Shown here one piece after another: positions 9,101 to 20,700 of a DNA stretch of 53,473 nucleotides. Origin of the DNA: Paludibacteraceae bacterium. Lineage in GTDB: Bacteria > Bacteroidota > Bacteroidia > Bacteroidales > Paludibacteraceae. The stretch's first letter is position 1, and every line of letters starts with the position of its first letter. The position numbers and the translations under genes were made by a program. The notes under the pieces are model-generated. The model was not told the origin of the DNA. It ran no database searches and saw only the letters and a list, made by a program, of their open reading frames with translations. The stretch spans positions 1-53,473 of the forward strand of contig JAGCWQ010000023.1 in assembly GCA_017961765.1 (NCBI GenBank). Direction: 5' to 3'.

Positions 9101-9924
9101 TAAGAACCCGTCGTAGTCTCCGTATATTTCTCGCCGAAACGAGTACGGACACGCCAAACGTATGAACGTCCTTTTACAAACAAGCCCGCCGACTGAGGGA
9201 CTTGCGCCATCGTCATATCAGAAGAAATATCAGACTTGGTATAAATAGGTTCAAGCGACTGCAAAAGCGACTCCGCATTGTCACGGATTGGATCAAAGCC
9301 CTGCGGCATCTCATAAATCTCCAGCTCGTATTTTTTCGAAGCAGACGGCATCGCCACTGTCGGCTCCAGCCACATGAAATTGAGGGTAGGCGACGTGTAA
9401 TCCACACAAGAATTGTCCGCAGGGACAAGGCAACGACAAGGTTGCATCTTGCTCAGATAGGCATAGCAATAAGCAGGCTCGCTGACAGGCAAGTTCCTTT
9501 TGGTGGCATCAAATGCCTGGAAGACAAACTCATAAGCTCCTTCCGGAAGACAGAAACCATTCTCAATAATTTGAGGTCTGGAGGTCTTCACTTCCGCCAA
9601 GCGCGAAAAGAGGGCATTGGCCTGCAACTGCGTGACAAACCCTGGAGCTATTTTGTATTGCGCCGAGGCACTCAACAGGATATTCGACCCCTGCTTCACC
9701 TGCATCTGGAGGTAAAAATCATAGTACCCCCACGACAAGTCACGTTGCAACGCCGTGATATTGATGCGTTCCATGCCATCCACCACATAGTCGGACAAGC
9801 GGTTACCGTATGGCGGCAACAGCTGCGCCGTCAATTGGATGGGATAGGTCGTGGCCGAATACAACGAAGAGATATTCGTCAACACGAAAAACAAAGTCAC
9901 GAAAAACAATCTTAACTTCTTCAT
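6127..9924 (-). CDS. Secreted FnIII/zincin protein with C-terminal polymorphic-toxin-like domain
   Basis: About 1265 residues. The ATG at 9924 is chosen because it begins the signal peptide (MKKLRLFFVTLFFVLTN); the ATG at 9966 adds 14 poorly fitting residues. The first about 170 residues (YPIQLTAQLLPPYGNRLSDYV...) resemble what I recall as the TANFOR domain of large Bacteroidota surface proteins; this is recalled, not searched. FnIII-like modules follow. A zincin domain contains HEVGH (864-868) followed by GIFTFDH, so D874 or H875 could be the third zinc ligand, and a Met-turn NLMDY (M892), as in metzincins. Next comes a stretch with hydrophobic helices (about 930-1090). The last about 130 residues carry the motif GGLPGQTEFY (G1173 onward), typical of C-terminal toxin tips. 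There is no T9SS sorting domain at the end. The toxin activity is not identified. Confidence 0.8.
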   Translation of the reverse strand: MKKLRLFFVTLFFVLTNISSLYSATTYPIQLTAQLLPPYGNRLSDYVVDGMERINITALQRDLSWGYYDFYLQMQVKQGSNILLSASAQYKIAPGFVTQLQANALFSRLAEVKTSRPQIIENGFCLPEGAYEFVFQAFDATKRNLPVSEPAYCYAYLSKMQPCRCLVPADNSCVDYTSPTLNFMWLEPTVAMPSASKKYELEIYEMPQGFDPIRDNAESLLQSLEPIYTKSDISSDMTMAQVPQSAGLFVKGRSYVWRVRTRFGEKYTETTTGSYKLSNYIENNGYSKISTFHFKKCMGQEDIWSEKKKVIATDPTMKVDIDKVETDKSKVVVVWENDDKFTCGYVVEWNLADTTKSPWGQISVKAGNSRCEIKGVRHGIEYVTRVRGMVCPKEGSKDTIYSAYSDTLHFLWEKEKGEYCGREVPVLQGSISLKSLQPGDWFTANGNDIKVLSCEMNTAGDTTFSGKGQVSYGFLTNVVSLMVEFNNVKINEQGELMEGVVYSVTDLNNCVDFNLNGLANKNSAGSGPAQMQSDFDFSNGFKDGSVGVEMRGETTTLVAKDGNGGSYEIGQLVEQEPINCAPKSNIFDDEQGLVKFAPQEAWNPPFDYEQGVFTKSLSISDYYEKIDRYSIPWIAVPSGESTKIYANLNLSAGVVKPEHVYFICRTNSKAIKLKAEKLDGNQFVVPIFGGEAGKYLELVAMADTSKNGDADCSQLFTLGRAKVLSMKKESYTLHILPFRRDKDDVNGTSIENTLNEIYKPLGKTFTVVVEDRFGDGSNYDFVEDGLIVEGSGFMTTETSEMSLLKSLYSDSHELKTERDHAYLFLLPKSATAGVLGDMPRNKHVGYLFADYSTSNYSDGYTVAHEVGHGIFTFDHSFEYCDEEHLGKTSNLMDYADVYTDPDLKVWQWNLMDTHPNYVLPFLEDDEDSELAAQIAQCLTAAAVDVAFNYAFKWVELWYDGTPVDITDYENIFGSMNKSEVILSALASCGSSFIPISTQKGKLVTVLAASFGAGATAMAAEMEKQYDAIHQRNPNLSTLDILGKIEWQTVLERGGTQSMIAGVATGAVIYGATHPKFINFASKLQDMGYEALASRLEKAGLSKNSIDEFCRKFGVKINSEIFKTFKKDFGISAIKEVDNIPLLNKIRSWQGVGDYPGIDDWIIVKIPKGTKIYGGLPGQTEFYSIEKSLRDVGYDMKKYWQSLQVKENEEWGYRTKVGEFELLHDLEVGIAKTLKNPQFGVGGAWQIFVENFKKDLSLIREIDLIK

Positions 9925-10021
9925 CTTTTGTATTTTATAATTCACAAGGCAAGAGACATCGGACAACCCAGTTCTTCTCCAGCCCCAAAACTCTTAATTC
10001 TTAATTTCTAACTCTTAATTT

Positions 10022-11737
10022 TCAAAACGTTATGCCATAATTCAGCGTCGCCAAGAACTCATAACCCTTGTTCGTCGCCGAAGTTCGGAACCGATTGGTC
10101 ATGTTAGCCGAGGCTCGCAAGGAGTGGCTACCGAACTTCTTGTCTATCGCATCCAGCGCATAGCTCATGGACAAGGAGGAGTTGAGCAAAGAAGATGTCT
10201 TCTTTCCATTGACATCATTCAAATTATAGGCACACGACAGCGATGTGTTCAACTTATTTTTTAAGAATCCCTTTCCGCAATTCAGGCCTGGGCCCCAATA
10301 CAAGGATTCAAACTTGCCTGCATCCGCATAGTTAGCGGAGAAGTAAGCACCCCACGTCAACGCTATCGGAACAAAACTCTCCGAATAGGACAAGGAAGCC
10401 GAAACGACATCCGACATGCTCAACCGCACATCCTCCTTTTCCGAATTACCTTTTTGGTAAGCACTATTCAAAGTGAGGGCATGCACCAGCGTCTCCTTCT
10501 CCTTACCGAACGTATAGCCCACCATGGCATTATAGGATTGGGTTACTTGATAAAAATTCAAGCTGTCCAAATCGTCCGAATAGTACGGATAAGCCGTCTT
10601 CTTGTATTTCGTATATGTTGAAAAATTCGAATACGCAAGGGAGGCCGTCCATGCCTCGCCCGACGAGAAGGAAGCGTTGGCGGAAGTGACAATCCGTCGA
10701 GTATTATCAGCCCGCTGGTTGTTCAAATTGTTGTACTCCAAGCCGAATTTGCCAGCGAGGGTCAACCTTCCCTGCAAGAAGCGCACATTAGGGGCTAGGG
10801 AGTAATTCTCCAAATCGTTCGTGAAATAGTAGCCTCCCAACGTCTGATAATCGGGGGCAACCCGTTCATAACAGAACGACAAACCCCACACAGGTCCCTG
10901 ATAGCCAACAGAAGCCGAAACTGCATCCACATAGCGGTCGGTTCCCTTCTTGTTGAACAATTTGTCTATGAAATTGGATGTTTTCGCCGTATCTCCCGAC
11001 TCGTTCCGGATTTCAGAATTGTAAACGGAAAAAGCATACTCCGCCTGCACAAAGAAATATTTCAAGAAAGCCTGCCGTAAGTAAGCCGAAACAGCCGTAT
11101 TCCGACGAGGATGGAGGTCAGCCTCCGCTGGCACCTCATACTCCAAAGAGTTTTCGTCATCCTTAGCCGAGAAATAGGTGGCATTGACATCCGTGCCCTC
11201 CGACGTATACCCCACCTTCAAGCCATGTCCCATCCGTTTGTAGGCAACGTCATAAAGATTGTCCTCCAGAGGGTCGTACTCCACCGCCTTAAGCAGGCGA
11301 CCGTACATCGCTCCAACATACCAATTTCCCGGGGTCAATTCAATACCCACTCCCCTGAAATTATGCCCTGCCAAGGTATATTGGGAGAAATTTAGGGAGG
11401 CATCCATCAAATAGAGCTTAACCCACTTATACTTAGGAGCCAACTGGAACTTATTGAAGGGTTGCGTATAGCTTTTGCTTGAATTCGTATAGGAGAAGGA
11501 AAAAGGAACATCCACTCCCCATATATTGAAATTCACGTTTCCGCTCAACATCAATTGATAGGGATCGCGTTTGATCAAACTATCGCTTCCCGTATAGAAA
11601 GTATTATTGAAATTGAAGCCTCCCGACATTGTCAAGCCCTTTTTGTAACTTATCTGATCCAAGTCTTGCGCCGTCGCCCCCGAGATGAGAGCGACGGAAC
11701 AAAGACCCGTTAACAACACATTTTTTATCGAATTCAT
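10022..11737 (-). CDS. Outer-membrane beta-barrel protein
   Basis: About 571 residues. The start is set at the ATG at 11737, which gives a standard signal peptide (MNSIKNVLLTGLCSVALISG, cleavage near ATAQ) and lies 20 nt after the stop of the giant upstream gene. The in-frame start at 11761 would overlap that stop. The rest is almost entirely amphipathic beta-strands alternating with polar loops, rich in Tyr, Phe, Asn and Ser, and ends in an aromatic residue (LNYGITF), the usual C-terminal signature of outer-membrane barrels. I know similar unnamed barrels (SGGFN...DPY..MLSGN.N.N) near large secreted Bacteroidota proteins. In gliding systems a barrel (SprF) helps export or anchor SprB. A comparable job for the 3862-aa protein encoded immediately upstream is an inference; no sequence link to SprF is claimed. 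Confidence 0.8.
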   Translation of the reverse strand: MNSIKNVLLTGLCSVALISGATAQDLDQISYKKGLTMSGGFNFNNTFYTGSDSLIKRDPYQLMLSGNVNFNIWGVDVPFSFSYTNSSKSYTQPFNKFQLAPKYKWVKLYLMDASLNFSQYTLAGHNFRGVGIELTPGNWYVGAMYGRLLKAVEYDPLEDNLYDVAYKRMGHGLKVGYTSEGTDVNATYFSAKDDENSLEYEVPAEADLHPRRNTAVSAYLRQAFLKYFFVQAEYAFSVYNSEIRNESGDTAKTSNFIDKLFNKKGTDRYVDAVSASVGYQGPVWGLSFCYERVAPDYQTLGGYYFTNDLENYSLAPNVRFLQGRLTLAGKFGLEYNNLNNQRADNTRRIVTSANASFSSGEAWTASLAYSNFSTYTKYKKTAYPYYSDDLDSLNFYQVTQSYNAMVGYTFGKEKETLVHALTLNSAYQKGNSEKEDVRLSMSDVVSASLSYSESFVPIALTWGAYFSANYADAGKFESLYWGPGLNCGKGFLKNKLNTSLSCAYNLNDVNGKKTSSLLNSSLSMSYALDAIDKKFGSHSLRASANMTNRFRTSATNKGYEFLATLNYGITF

Positions 11738-11757
11738 AAATTCCTCTTGCCTCAATG

Positions 11758-14700
11758 TCAATTGCCCCTAGAGTTTTGAATCACCAACACCGTAGTGGCA
11801 GCCTGTTCCCGAGTCGTTTTCACTTGGATGACCGACGTTGAAGGCAAGCTCAATTGGTATGTCACCACATACACCTTATCGCCGTCCTCCTTTTCTTCCG
11901 TTCTGGAATGCTCTTTCACCGACATATTCAGGTTTTTACCCAACATGTCGAAGGCCTCCAAAGTAAGACCAACATCCGAAGACAACTTTACTGTCACAGT
12001 GACAGGCTCATTCGCATCCACTGGGTTCGGAGTCGCATAAAGCGCGATAATGTCCCTCTGCTTACGCAAACCGTAAGGCACGTAACCATTCTTCGCCACC
12101 TTGATGGAATTATGCTCCGTTGTCAAATCACAGCCAGAGACGTACACGGTATGCTTAAATCCGTACTCGAAGAAAAGCGTATCTTTGTCATTTTTGGGCT
12201 CAATCTTATCCGCTATGCTGGCCAAACTGCCCAACTTAATGAAAGTCATTCGTGCCGCATCTTCTTTTTTGACCAAACATCTAAACGAATCCTTCAACAT
12301 CTCTTCTGTACAATTCGAACGTTGTTGCTGCTTCAACATGGCATAAGTGGCAGCCAACTGTATAGAATCGTTCTCACGTTTAGGATTATTAGCCTTAGTT
12401 CTATTGAACTCCGCCAATTTCAATTCATACTCCCTGAACTTTTTATCAATGGTATCCCTTGTCTCATTAAATTGTTGCTCATCCTTAAGACCCGCAATAA
12501 TATCTGCAGGAATACCCCACATAGGACCCCGCAACGAATCTCCATACCACGAAATTCCCTTCGAAGTATCAGGAATGCCGTAAGTGTAAAGAATCGGATT
12601 GCAGACCTTGTAATATAAGCTGTCAACATGAATTTTTTCTTTATCAAGCATCAACTCAAAGCGAGAACTGTCATATTTACCGTTCTTCTCATCTGTATTA
12701 TCGATAAAGACAAGGACATCATCAAAACCATGCCATGTGGAGACAATACAAGTTGGTTGAATTGACTCCAAACCTTGTTTCACATCCACTTCCGCAGGTT
12801 CGGAATCCACAATACAACCATTAAAATCTCTCACGCGGACAATCTTAGTTTCATTTGGACGAGCAGGCAAGAAAGAGGCAGTATCCTGATAATTCAAATC
12901 TGGATCATCCTTGAATTTATATTCATACGGTGCCGTTCCTCCGGAAACCTTGACGCTAATCTTTCCTTCCTCCGAGTTTGGACAAACAGGAGAAGAAGTC
13001 AACTCATCAATCTTCAATTCTGCAGGTTCCTTAATCTTGTACTCCATCTTCTTCTTACAACCCTTCGAATCGACAATGGTCATCGTATGGGTACCGCCTT
13101 TCAAGTTAATCAAGCAGAAGGTATCCATCACGGCAGGATCCAAGCCTTCCGAGCCTAACGACAACGTTTCACCCATTTTCTTCAAGGAGGCATCAATCTT
13201 GACAAATTTCAATGCATTCAAATCCATCAAGACATCATCAATATAGAACTCCTTGTATGGAGGATAAGCACCGAAGGCACGGAATATAATCTCACCATCC
13301 GCAGTATCCTTACAAGAGGTTGGTTCCGCCTTCATTTGGTAGGCCGTCATAGGCACAAACAGAGAATCGTTAACGCCTCTGACATTGAACGTATCGTAGC
13401 CCGAACAACCTTCTGAATCATAGACAAAGACTCCGATTGTACCTTTCGAAATACTATCCAAAACATAACCGCTATAATCACCTTCGAATTTTTTGCCAAT
13501 CTTCTTGTCCTCATAACGGACCGCATATTGGTATGGTTCGTGAACCTCATATCCTGAAACCACCGACGGAGTAACCGTAATAGTACTTTCCGTACCACCA
13601 CAAGGATCTGCAAAGACATCTCCCTTGAGCGTAATCTTTGCATCTACCTGTATAATTTTCTTAAGACTATCCTTACAACCAAACGAATCGACGACAGAGA
13701 CCATATATTCACCAGGATCCAAGATAGAAGAACGGTAGTGACCCTGACCCTTATCCATCCAAGCGGTATCACCCGGCATGTAGGTCTGACTAAAGAAGTC
13801 ATCATCCGGCTCCTCCTGAAGAGGTGTCACCGCATAGGCATACTTGCCCCAACCACCTTCCACAACAACCTCCACATATCGTTGGTCAGCATGGCAAATT
13901 GCAACTTCTTTGTCGAAAATCACTGTATCTATTTTCAATGGAGTTGCTGGATTTGTCACCTCCAACGTATCCATGAAGACACAAGCTGAATCGTCTTTTG
14001 CCTCCACAACATAAGTGAATGCTCGCAACGACGAATAACCAACCCAATATTGAGGACAAGTGAATTCATTCTTATCGTAATCCCTATCCCATATAGCATG
14101 GTAAGGTTCTTGCAAGACTATTCGTTTTGCCGTATCTCCTGCACCTTCATACATGGCAGAATCCAACATATCATTAGCAAGCAATTTATTTTTCCCTTGC
14201 AACACAAAAATATTAATACTCTGGACACCAGGGAACATAGAGAAGTCTCGTTCTTCAGTTGAATCCTTCAGCACTTCGTCAGCCATATTAATAGACTTAC
14301 TAAGTTCAACATATTTCAAACTATCCCCTTCCAGATAAGGAACAAGGACAAATTCGCCAGAAACAGAATCCTTACATACCGCTGACTTCGCTGCTTTCAG
14401 GAACTTAATTGATTTCGGTGCTTCCACCTTTCTTTCCTCAAAGATAGCGTCCGTACAACCCTCTTCCGTGCCTTGGAAATAGATTCGGTAAGTTCCCGCC
14501 TTCAAACTATCAAATCTCAGCGACAAAGTATCCTTCAAATCCAAATTTTGGACATCTGACTTATGGGAGATTGACTCCCACTTATCTTCGTTCTGCTTCA
14601 AGATCTGCACCTTGTTGTTTCCGTGGTTTCCGTTCATCAACTTCACCTCAACAAAGGCATCGCTTGAATAGCTACATCTCAACTTCAACTTCTCCGCAGC

Positions 14701-17700
14701 CACAGCGATGAAGTAGTTATCAAATGGCTGTAGACCCGCTGTCTTCTGAACTTCAGTGTCACAAATATCCCTCACAAGGACAATGTCACCACCCGACAAG
14801 CCATCTTCATTGAAATAAGCAACTTGTCCTTTTACAGAATCAGGTTGCAAAGCAGTCGTATCCGTTCCAAAGACAAGGAAGGCCTTATGGGTCTCCGCCC
14901 AACCTGAGACGTTAAACTTAATTGCTCCGTTTTGTGGACTATGGCAAGTCACTTGATGGTTCACCTCCACATCACTCAACACCAATGGATCCAAGGAAGA
15001 AATAGTAATCAACGAATCCAAGGCCAACGCACAAGCACCCGCATCGTCATAAGCAACCGAAACGAGATACTTGCCAGGAGCCAGACCATCCACCATGCCC
15101 TCGTTTTCATCTCCAGCAAGTACGGCACTCTTCACGAGACCCGTTGAATTGCCGACAGAGAGCCTTACAGGAACACGCTCGTCCCGACCCTTCAACGAGA
15201 GACGCACATTGGCGTTGTCTTGACCTGCACACAACACACTCTTCGAATAGTTGAATTCATCAATCACCAAATCCTTCAAATCCATTTTGGTAATCTTCAC
15301 AAGGTCAGACACCCGCTCACAATTGTTCGAATCGCGGACAACGCAGAAGAAAGAAGAGCCCAATGCCAAATCTTTCAACGTATCAAGCTCATTCGTTGAA
15401 ACGAGAGCCACTCGGTTCTCCACCTCGTCAAGCCACTCCAACTCGTATGGAGGGACACCGCCTTCGACCTTGGCCGCAATCTTTCCGCCATGCTCCACAT
15501 CGCAAGCCACAGGAATAGCAGTCAAAGAAACAACAAGTGCGGCAGGATGCTCCACGGTCACCGTTCCTTTCGCATTATCGCCCAATGCACACTCCGCAGC
15601 CTCCACATAGAGGAGTTGGACATCATACGTTCCGACAGGCAAGCCCTCGAAACGAATTGTATCTTGCAAGGCTGTAGATTGTTTTGCTTGTTTAACTTCA
15701 CCGCCAGCAGACAATCTAACATCTATCGCAGACATTGCCTTATTGCCGGAGAAGGCCACCTTCACCACGCCATCGTCAGTCGTATGGCATAGCGTAGATT
15801 CAACTATTAACGTATCAATAGCAAGATCCATGCTCTCCTCATTCACCAAATGAGCAGTCACCATTTCGGAACGATAGACGCAACCATTCTGATCCATCGT
15901 CTCACAATAGAACGAGCCCGTACCTACTGCACTCAATTCATACAAGCCGTCCTCCACATCGACTTCAACCACAGCTCCGTCAGCATTTTTCCAAGTGACC
16001 ACGTATGGATAGACACCACCTGTGATATTAGCAACCAACTTCTGGTTGACACAAGGCTCACCCTCCAAAGAGAGATGTTGAGAGAAGGACTTACCTGGAG
16101 CGACCGTCATCTCATACATGGATTGGTCTGAGCAACCCTCTACGGTCGATTGGTAATGGAAGACATAATGACCAGCAGCCAAGCCTTCTATAGTAATAAC
16201 CGTATCCGCAGCGATTTGCACAGATGGCTCGCCTTCTTGGAAGAATGCATTTGCCAACGGATAACCGCCTGTAACAAGGAGACGAACCGAGCCATCCTCC
16301 GAATAGTCACACTTCAACTGATCATTCTTAGAGAGATACTCTATCCGATACGACCTAACCAACTCCCTAATGACGAATGGCTTCCTATCGGATGAGTTGC
16401 CACACTTGTCGGAGACTTCAAGATAATAGCCACCGGCCTCAAGTCCAGCGAGATCAAAGATAGCTTGTGTACCATCCACACTCGTTGGTCTAACATTCTT
16501 CTCTATATATAAAGCAGACGCTGAGAGGGAAGTTGGAGCCTCACCTTTATAGGAGGTCTGAACCAATTTTGCACTATGAGTTGGAGCCCAACCCGAAACC
16601 GTCAAAATTGCCTCACCATTTGGCTCTTTCAAACACGTGACATCCTTCGTCGTAATATCAGGAGAGATGCTCACCTGTCCAAGCTCAGCAACAATAATCG
16701 TGTCATATACCATTGGCAAGCCCATATCGCAACCTTCCGCACCATAATGTGCACGAACAACATATATACCAGGAGCCAAATTATCAGGAGAGGTAAAGTT
16801 CAAGCCTCTGGATGGAATCGTGGTTTGCTCGTCGAAATAATTTCTTCCGATAGGCGCATAGCCACAAGTGACCGCCACTCCATAAGGAATTTCCGACGTA
16901 GAAGTCACCTTCATCTCCACACGACCATTATTGCCATGGTAGCAGCTTTCCGAAATACCAATACCCTTGACAGACAAGGCTGGGAGATCCGCAGGATTAG
17001 GAATCACGATCTCGCGCTCAATATTTTCACAATTCTTATTGTCATAGACCTTACATCTAATCTTTTTGCCATAAGAGAGCGGGAAAGGACAATTCGAAGA
17101 ATAATAGCTATAATAAGTCTGACCATTAGCCGTCCAATCATAACGATAAGGGCCTGTCTCTCCAGAGGTCTTTGCAACCAAACCTGCATTCGGACAATTC
17201 AAACCATTGAATTGGAGATCCATCTCCAACGGATCTGGACCATCGATTCGGTAATTTAATTCAGCCCTGTCAGGACAACCTTCCGCCGTCGATTCAAAGA
17301 CAACCCGATAAGAACCCCTATCCAAGTGTTCGAACATAACGGTTGTATCCTTTCCGACCATCACATCGAAATCGTTCACATTAGCGTAGAGCCTATTATA
17401 TCCAGCGACACCGCCATTGGCAGCAAAATAAATCACACCATTTTTGTTATTAGCACAATCCAGCACATTAGTAGCATAATACAAGTTCAAATTCAACGGA
17501 CTAAGTTGGTTGAGAGTTGCCTCTGCGAAAGCCTCAACCTCATGACAGTCATCGTCAACGACAAAGCGATAATAACCGCCTGCCAAATTCTCAATCACAA
17601 ACTTAGCGACACCCTCTGGAGAGACTGAAACTGGTTGTATGAAATCGCCATGGAGCCGCGCCTTATAGTTATTCTCCCAACCTGAAACATTGAACTCCAA

Positions 17701-20700
17701 CTTTCCGTTCGGAATAGAGTAGCAAGACGGCTGAGTAATGATTGGCGCACTGATTTCCAACTTCTTCTTTGCTTTGATGACAATTTTCTCCGTCACCTCA
17801 TCCAAAGACAAGTTACAATCGTTCGTACCATAACGCATATTCAGAGTATAGTTTCCTGGAGCAATTCTATCCATCCTGAGTTCGCCCCAATAAGCCATGG
17901 ATGTCATCGTTTTAACCAATTGACCCGTATCATCGTTCGTCAACGTACATGTAACCGCTTGGTTCAAATTATTCTCGGAATAAGAGACCCGCAAACTAGA
18001 ATTGTTAGAACCGAAGCAAGTCTCATCCGAATAATACTTCTCAATTCGAAGCGGCCTTAAGCCAGACAAAGGAGAAACCAAAACGTATGATTTTGCATAT
18101 GAACATCCTGTCTCATCCGATACGAGACACTCATACTTTCCTGCTCCCACATTATAGAGATGGTTGTCTCGTGTTGTTATCGTATCACCGTTCGGCTTCA
18201 CCCATTGATAATTGTAAACACCACTTTCACCCGTTGTATAAGCCGTAATTATCGCATTCTGACAGATAACACCGCTCACCATCAAATCCACCTTCAAATC
18301 TTCCGGAGCGACCACATTCACATCAAGGGCGACATGGTCATTACAAGAGGCATCACCAGAGACATAATCCACAGGATAGATACCCTTCTTCAAATTTGTC
18401 AATTCGACATAAGTCGTATCTCCAGTCATCGGATAAATCTCCAAACCTTCACTACGATAAACCATCAGACGAGACAAGAGAGAACCTCCCGTCATTCTCA
18501 AGGTGACACTACCATCCGTAGATCCACTGCAAGCCAACTCTCTATTTTCATTCAGGAGTTCCAACTTGAGCGGGTTAGGGCCAATCACCACCAATTGGTG
18601 CAAATTGCCATAATGGTTGCCACAAGAGTCCACCGCCTCGAATGTGTAGGTACCCACGCCTAACGAGTCAATATGTATCATCCAAGGAAGAAGGCCATTC
18701 TTCGGTTCCACCAAACAACAGTTAGGGTCACCAGCCTTCTCGACTTGAAATAGGGTACGTCCATTCATCTCTATTCGGAGGGAAGGATCATAGTTAAACA
18801 ACCGCAAGTCACAATGAGCCGTCGGCTCGGAAAGACAACTTGTATAAATCGTATCAACACCTTCAATAACCACATTCGCAGGATCAATGAAAGCGACGTT
18901 TAAAACCGTATCAGAGAAGCAATAGTCCTTGTTTGCTGACTGCATATAAATTCGATAAGCGCCCAAAGCCAAATTCTCAAAGTTGACGAAATCAGAGAGC
19001 TGTTTAGAAACAGTCGAACTTAAAACCTCGCCAGTAGTATTCAACAAGCTGACGGACAAATCTTGCTCAGAATTCCTATTCAAGACAAAATTCACTTTTC
19101 CGTATGCCCTATCATGACAAATCAAAGGTTGCTCAATGGAAAGGTTCTCGATATTGGCATGATCGTTAGGCAAAACTCGGAGATGAAGCAAGCGAAGGGT
19201 ATCCGTCTTCTCACTTCCATTCACTAAAGTATCAAATTGATAGTCGCCTGGCAAGTAATCCGACACCTTCAAATCCCAAACATTTTTGGTATAATCCGAA
19301 CCTTCACACACAAAGTCCTCTTCTTGATAGAAGAAAGTATCCCGTGGCAACACATTAACCAAGAGTGTCACTGTACTATCACAATTAGAAGTTGACATAA
19401 AGGTCTTTTTCATCAAGACCTCCCCTGCCCTTCTATAGGTGGTATCAAGACAGAATCCCGGATAGGAGAACGAAACACCCACATATGCCACCGCTGTCCG
19501 CGTTTCGTACGAAGGCACACAAAGCACCGACAAAGTGAGACGAACAATACTATCACAACCATAGATGGTCTTATAATGTCTTTCAAACACCGTGTCGCCA
19601 CTTACCTTAAAGAGGTTATTCTGATTTTCATCGAAGCCATCCTTAAATATTTTTGAGAAGTCAAATGTCTCACCCACATACACAAAAGCTTTTTCCTCCG
19701 TCACCTCAGTATCGCAAACGACATTGACCGTCAAATGAACCGTACTATCACAACCCGATGCAGCCACGAACTTCTTCTCCATCTTATTTGACCCTAAGGA
19801 TGTAAAGATGGTATCCCTACAGAATCCAGGGAAAGAGAACGGCTTGCCGATAAATGCTCTGACCGTACGCGACACCTCAACATTCTCACATTTCACCACC
19901 AAAGTCAATTTCACGACGCTGTCGCATCCATAGTCCTTTGCAATGACATCCGTAAATTGGTAAGTATCACTTTTGATGAATCGTCTATCTTTGAACAACG
20001 TAGAGAATGAATAAGTCTGACCCGACATGATGGTATCGGTCAACGTAGTTACCAAAGGCACACACTGCACGTCTACAATCAAACGCACCAAACTATCACA
20101 ACCAGCCGCTGTCGTATACTTACGCTCCATCTTCTTCGTGCCGACAGAGGTGAAAATCGTATCTTCCACAATGCCTGGGTAAGAGAACGGTTCGCCGACA
20201 TAGGCAGTAAGTTCGTTCTCCTTTATGATTGGGGAACAATCAACAATCAATGTAAGTTTTGACTTGTGGTAGCAACCATATTCAGTAGCCGTACTATCCT
20301 CAAAAACGTAAGTTCCTGGCTCATCAAACTGACGGTCTGTAAAGACATTTTCAAAACTATATTTTTCGCCTGCTGTGATATGCGCCACAATCTCTTGTTC
20401 GTCCTTCTTACATTGGACTGTCAACTCCAGATTTACGATACTATCACAACCCATCCTGTTTTTAAAGGTTTGGGTATATTCAAAGACACCCACCGAAGTC
20501 AGCACTCCATCCAATACCTCTCCGAATCTATAGTAAGTACCGACAGCAGCCGTCTCCTTGAGGTTGGTAATATCCTTTAGACAAGGAATTTCGTAAGCAC
20601 CAATACAAGTATTGTTCAAACGCGCCACGCCACGTTGGTCTTCTGCTATTTTCTGAAGCATACGGATAGAGCTACCATCTGGCAGTTGGTCTTTCTTCAA

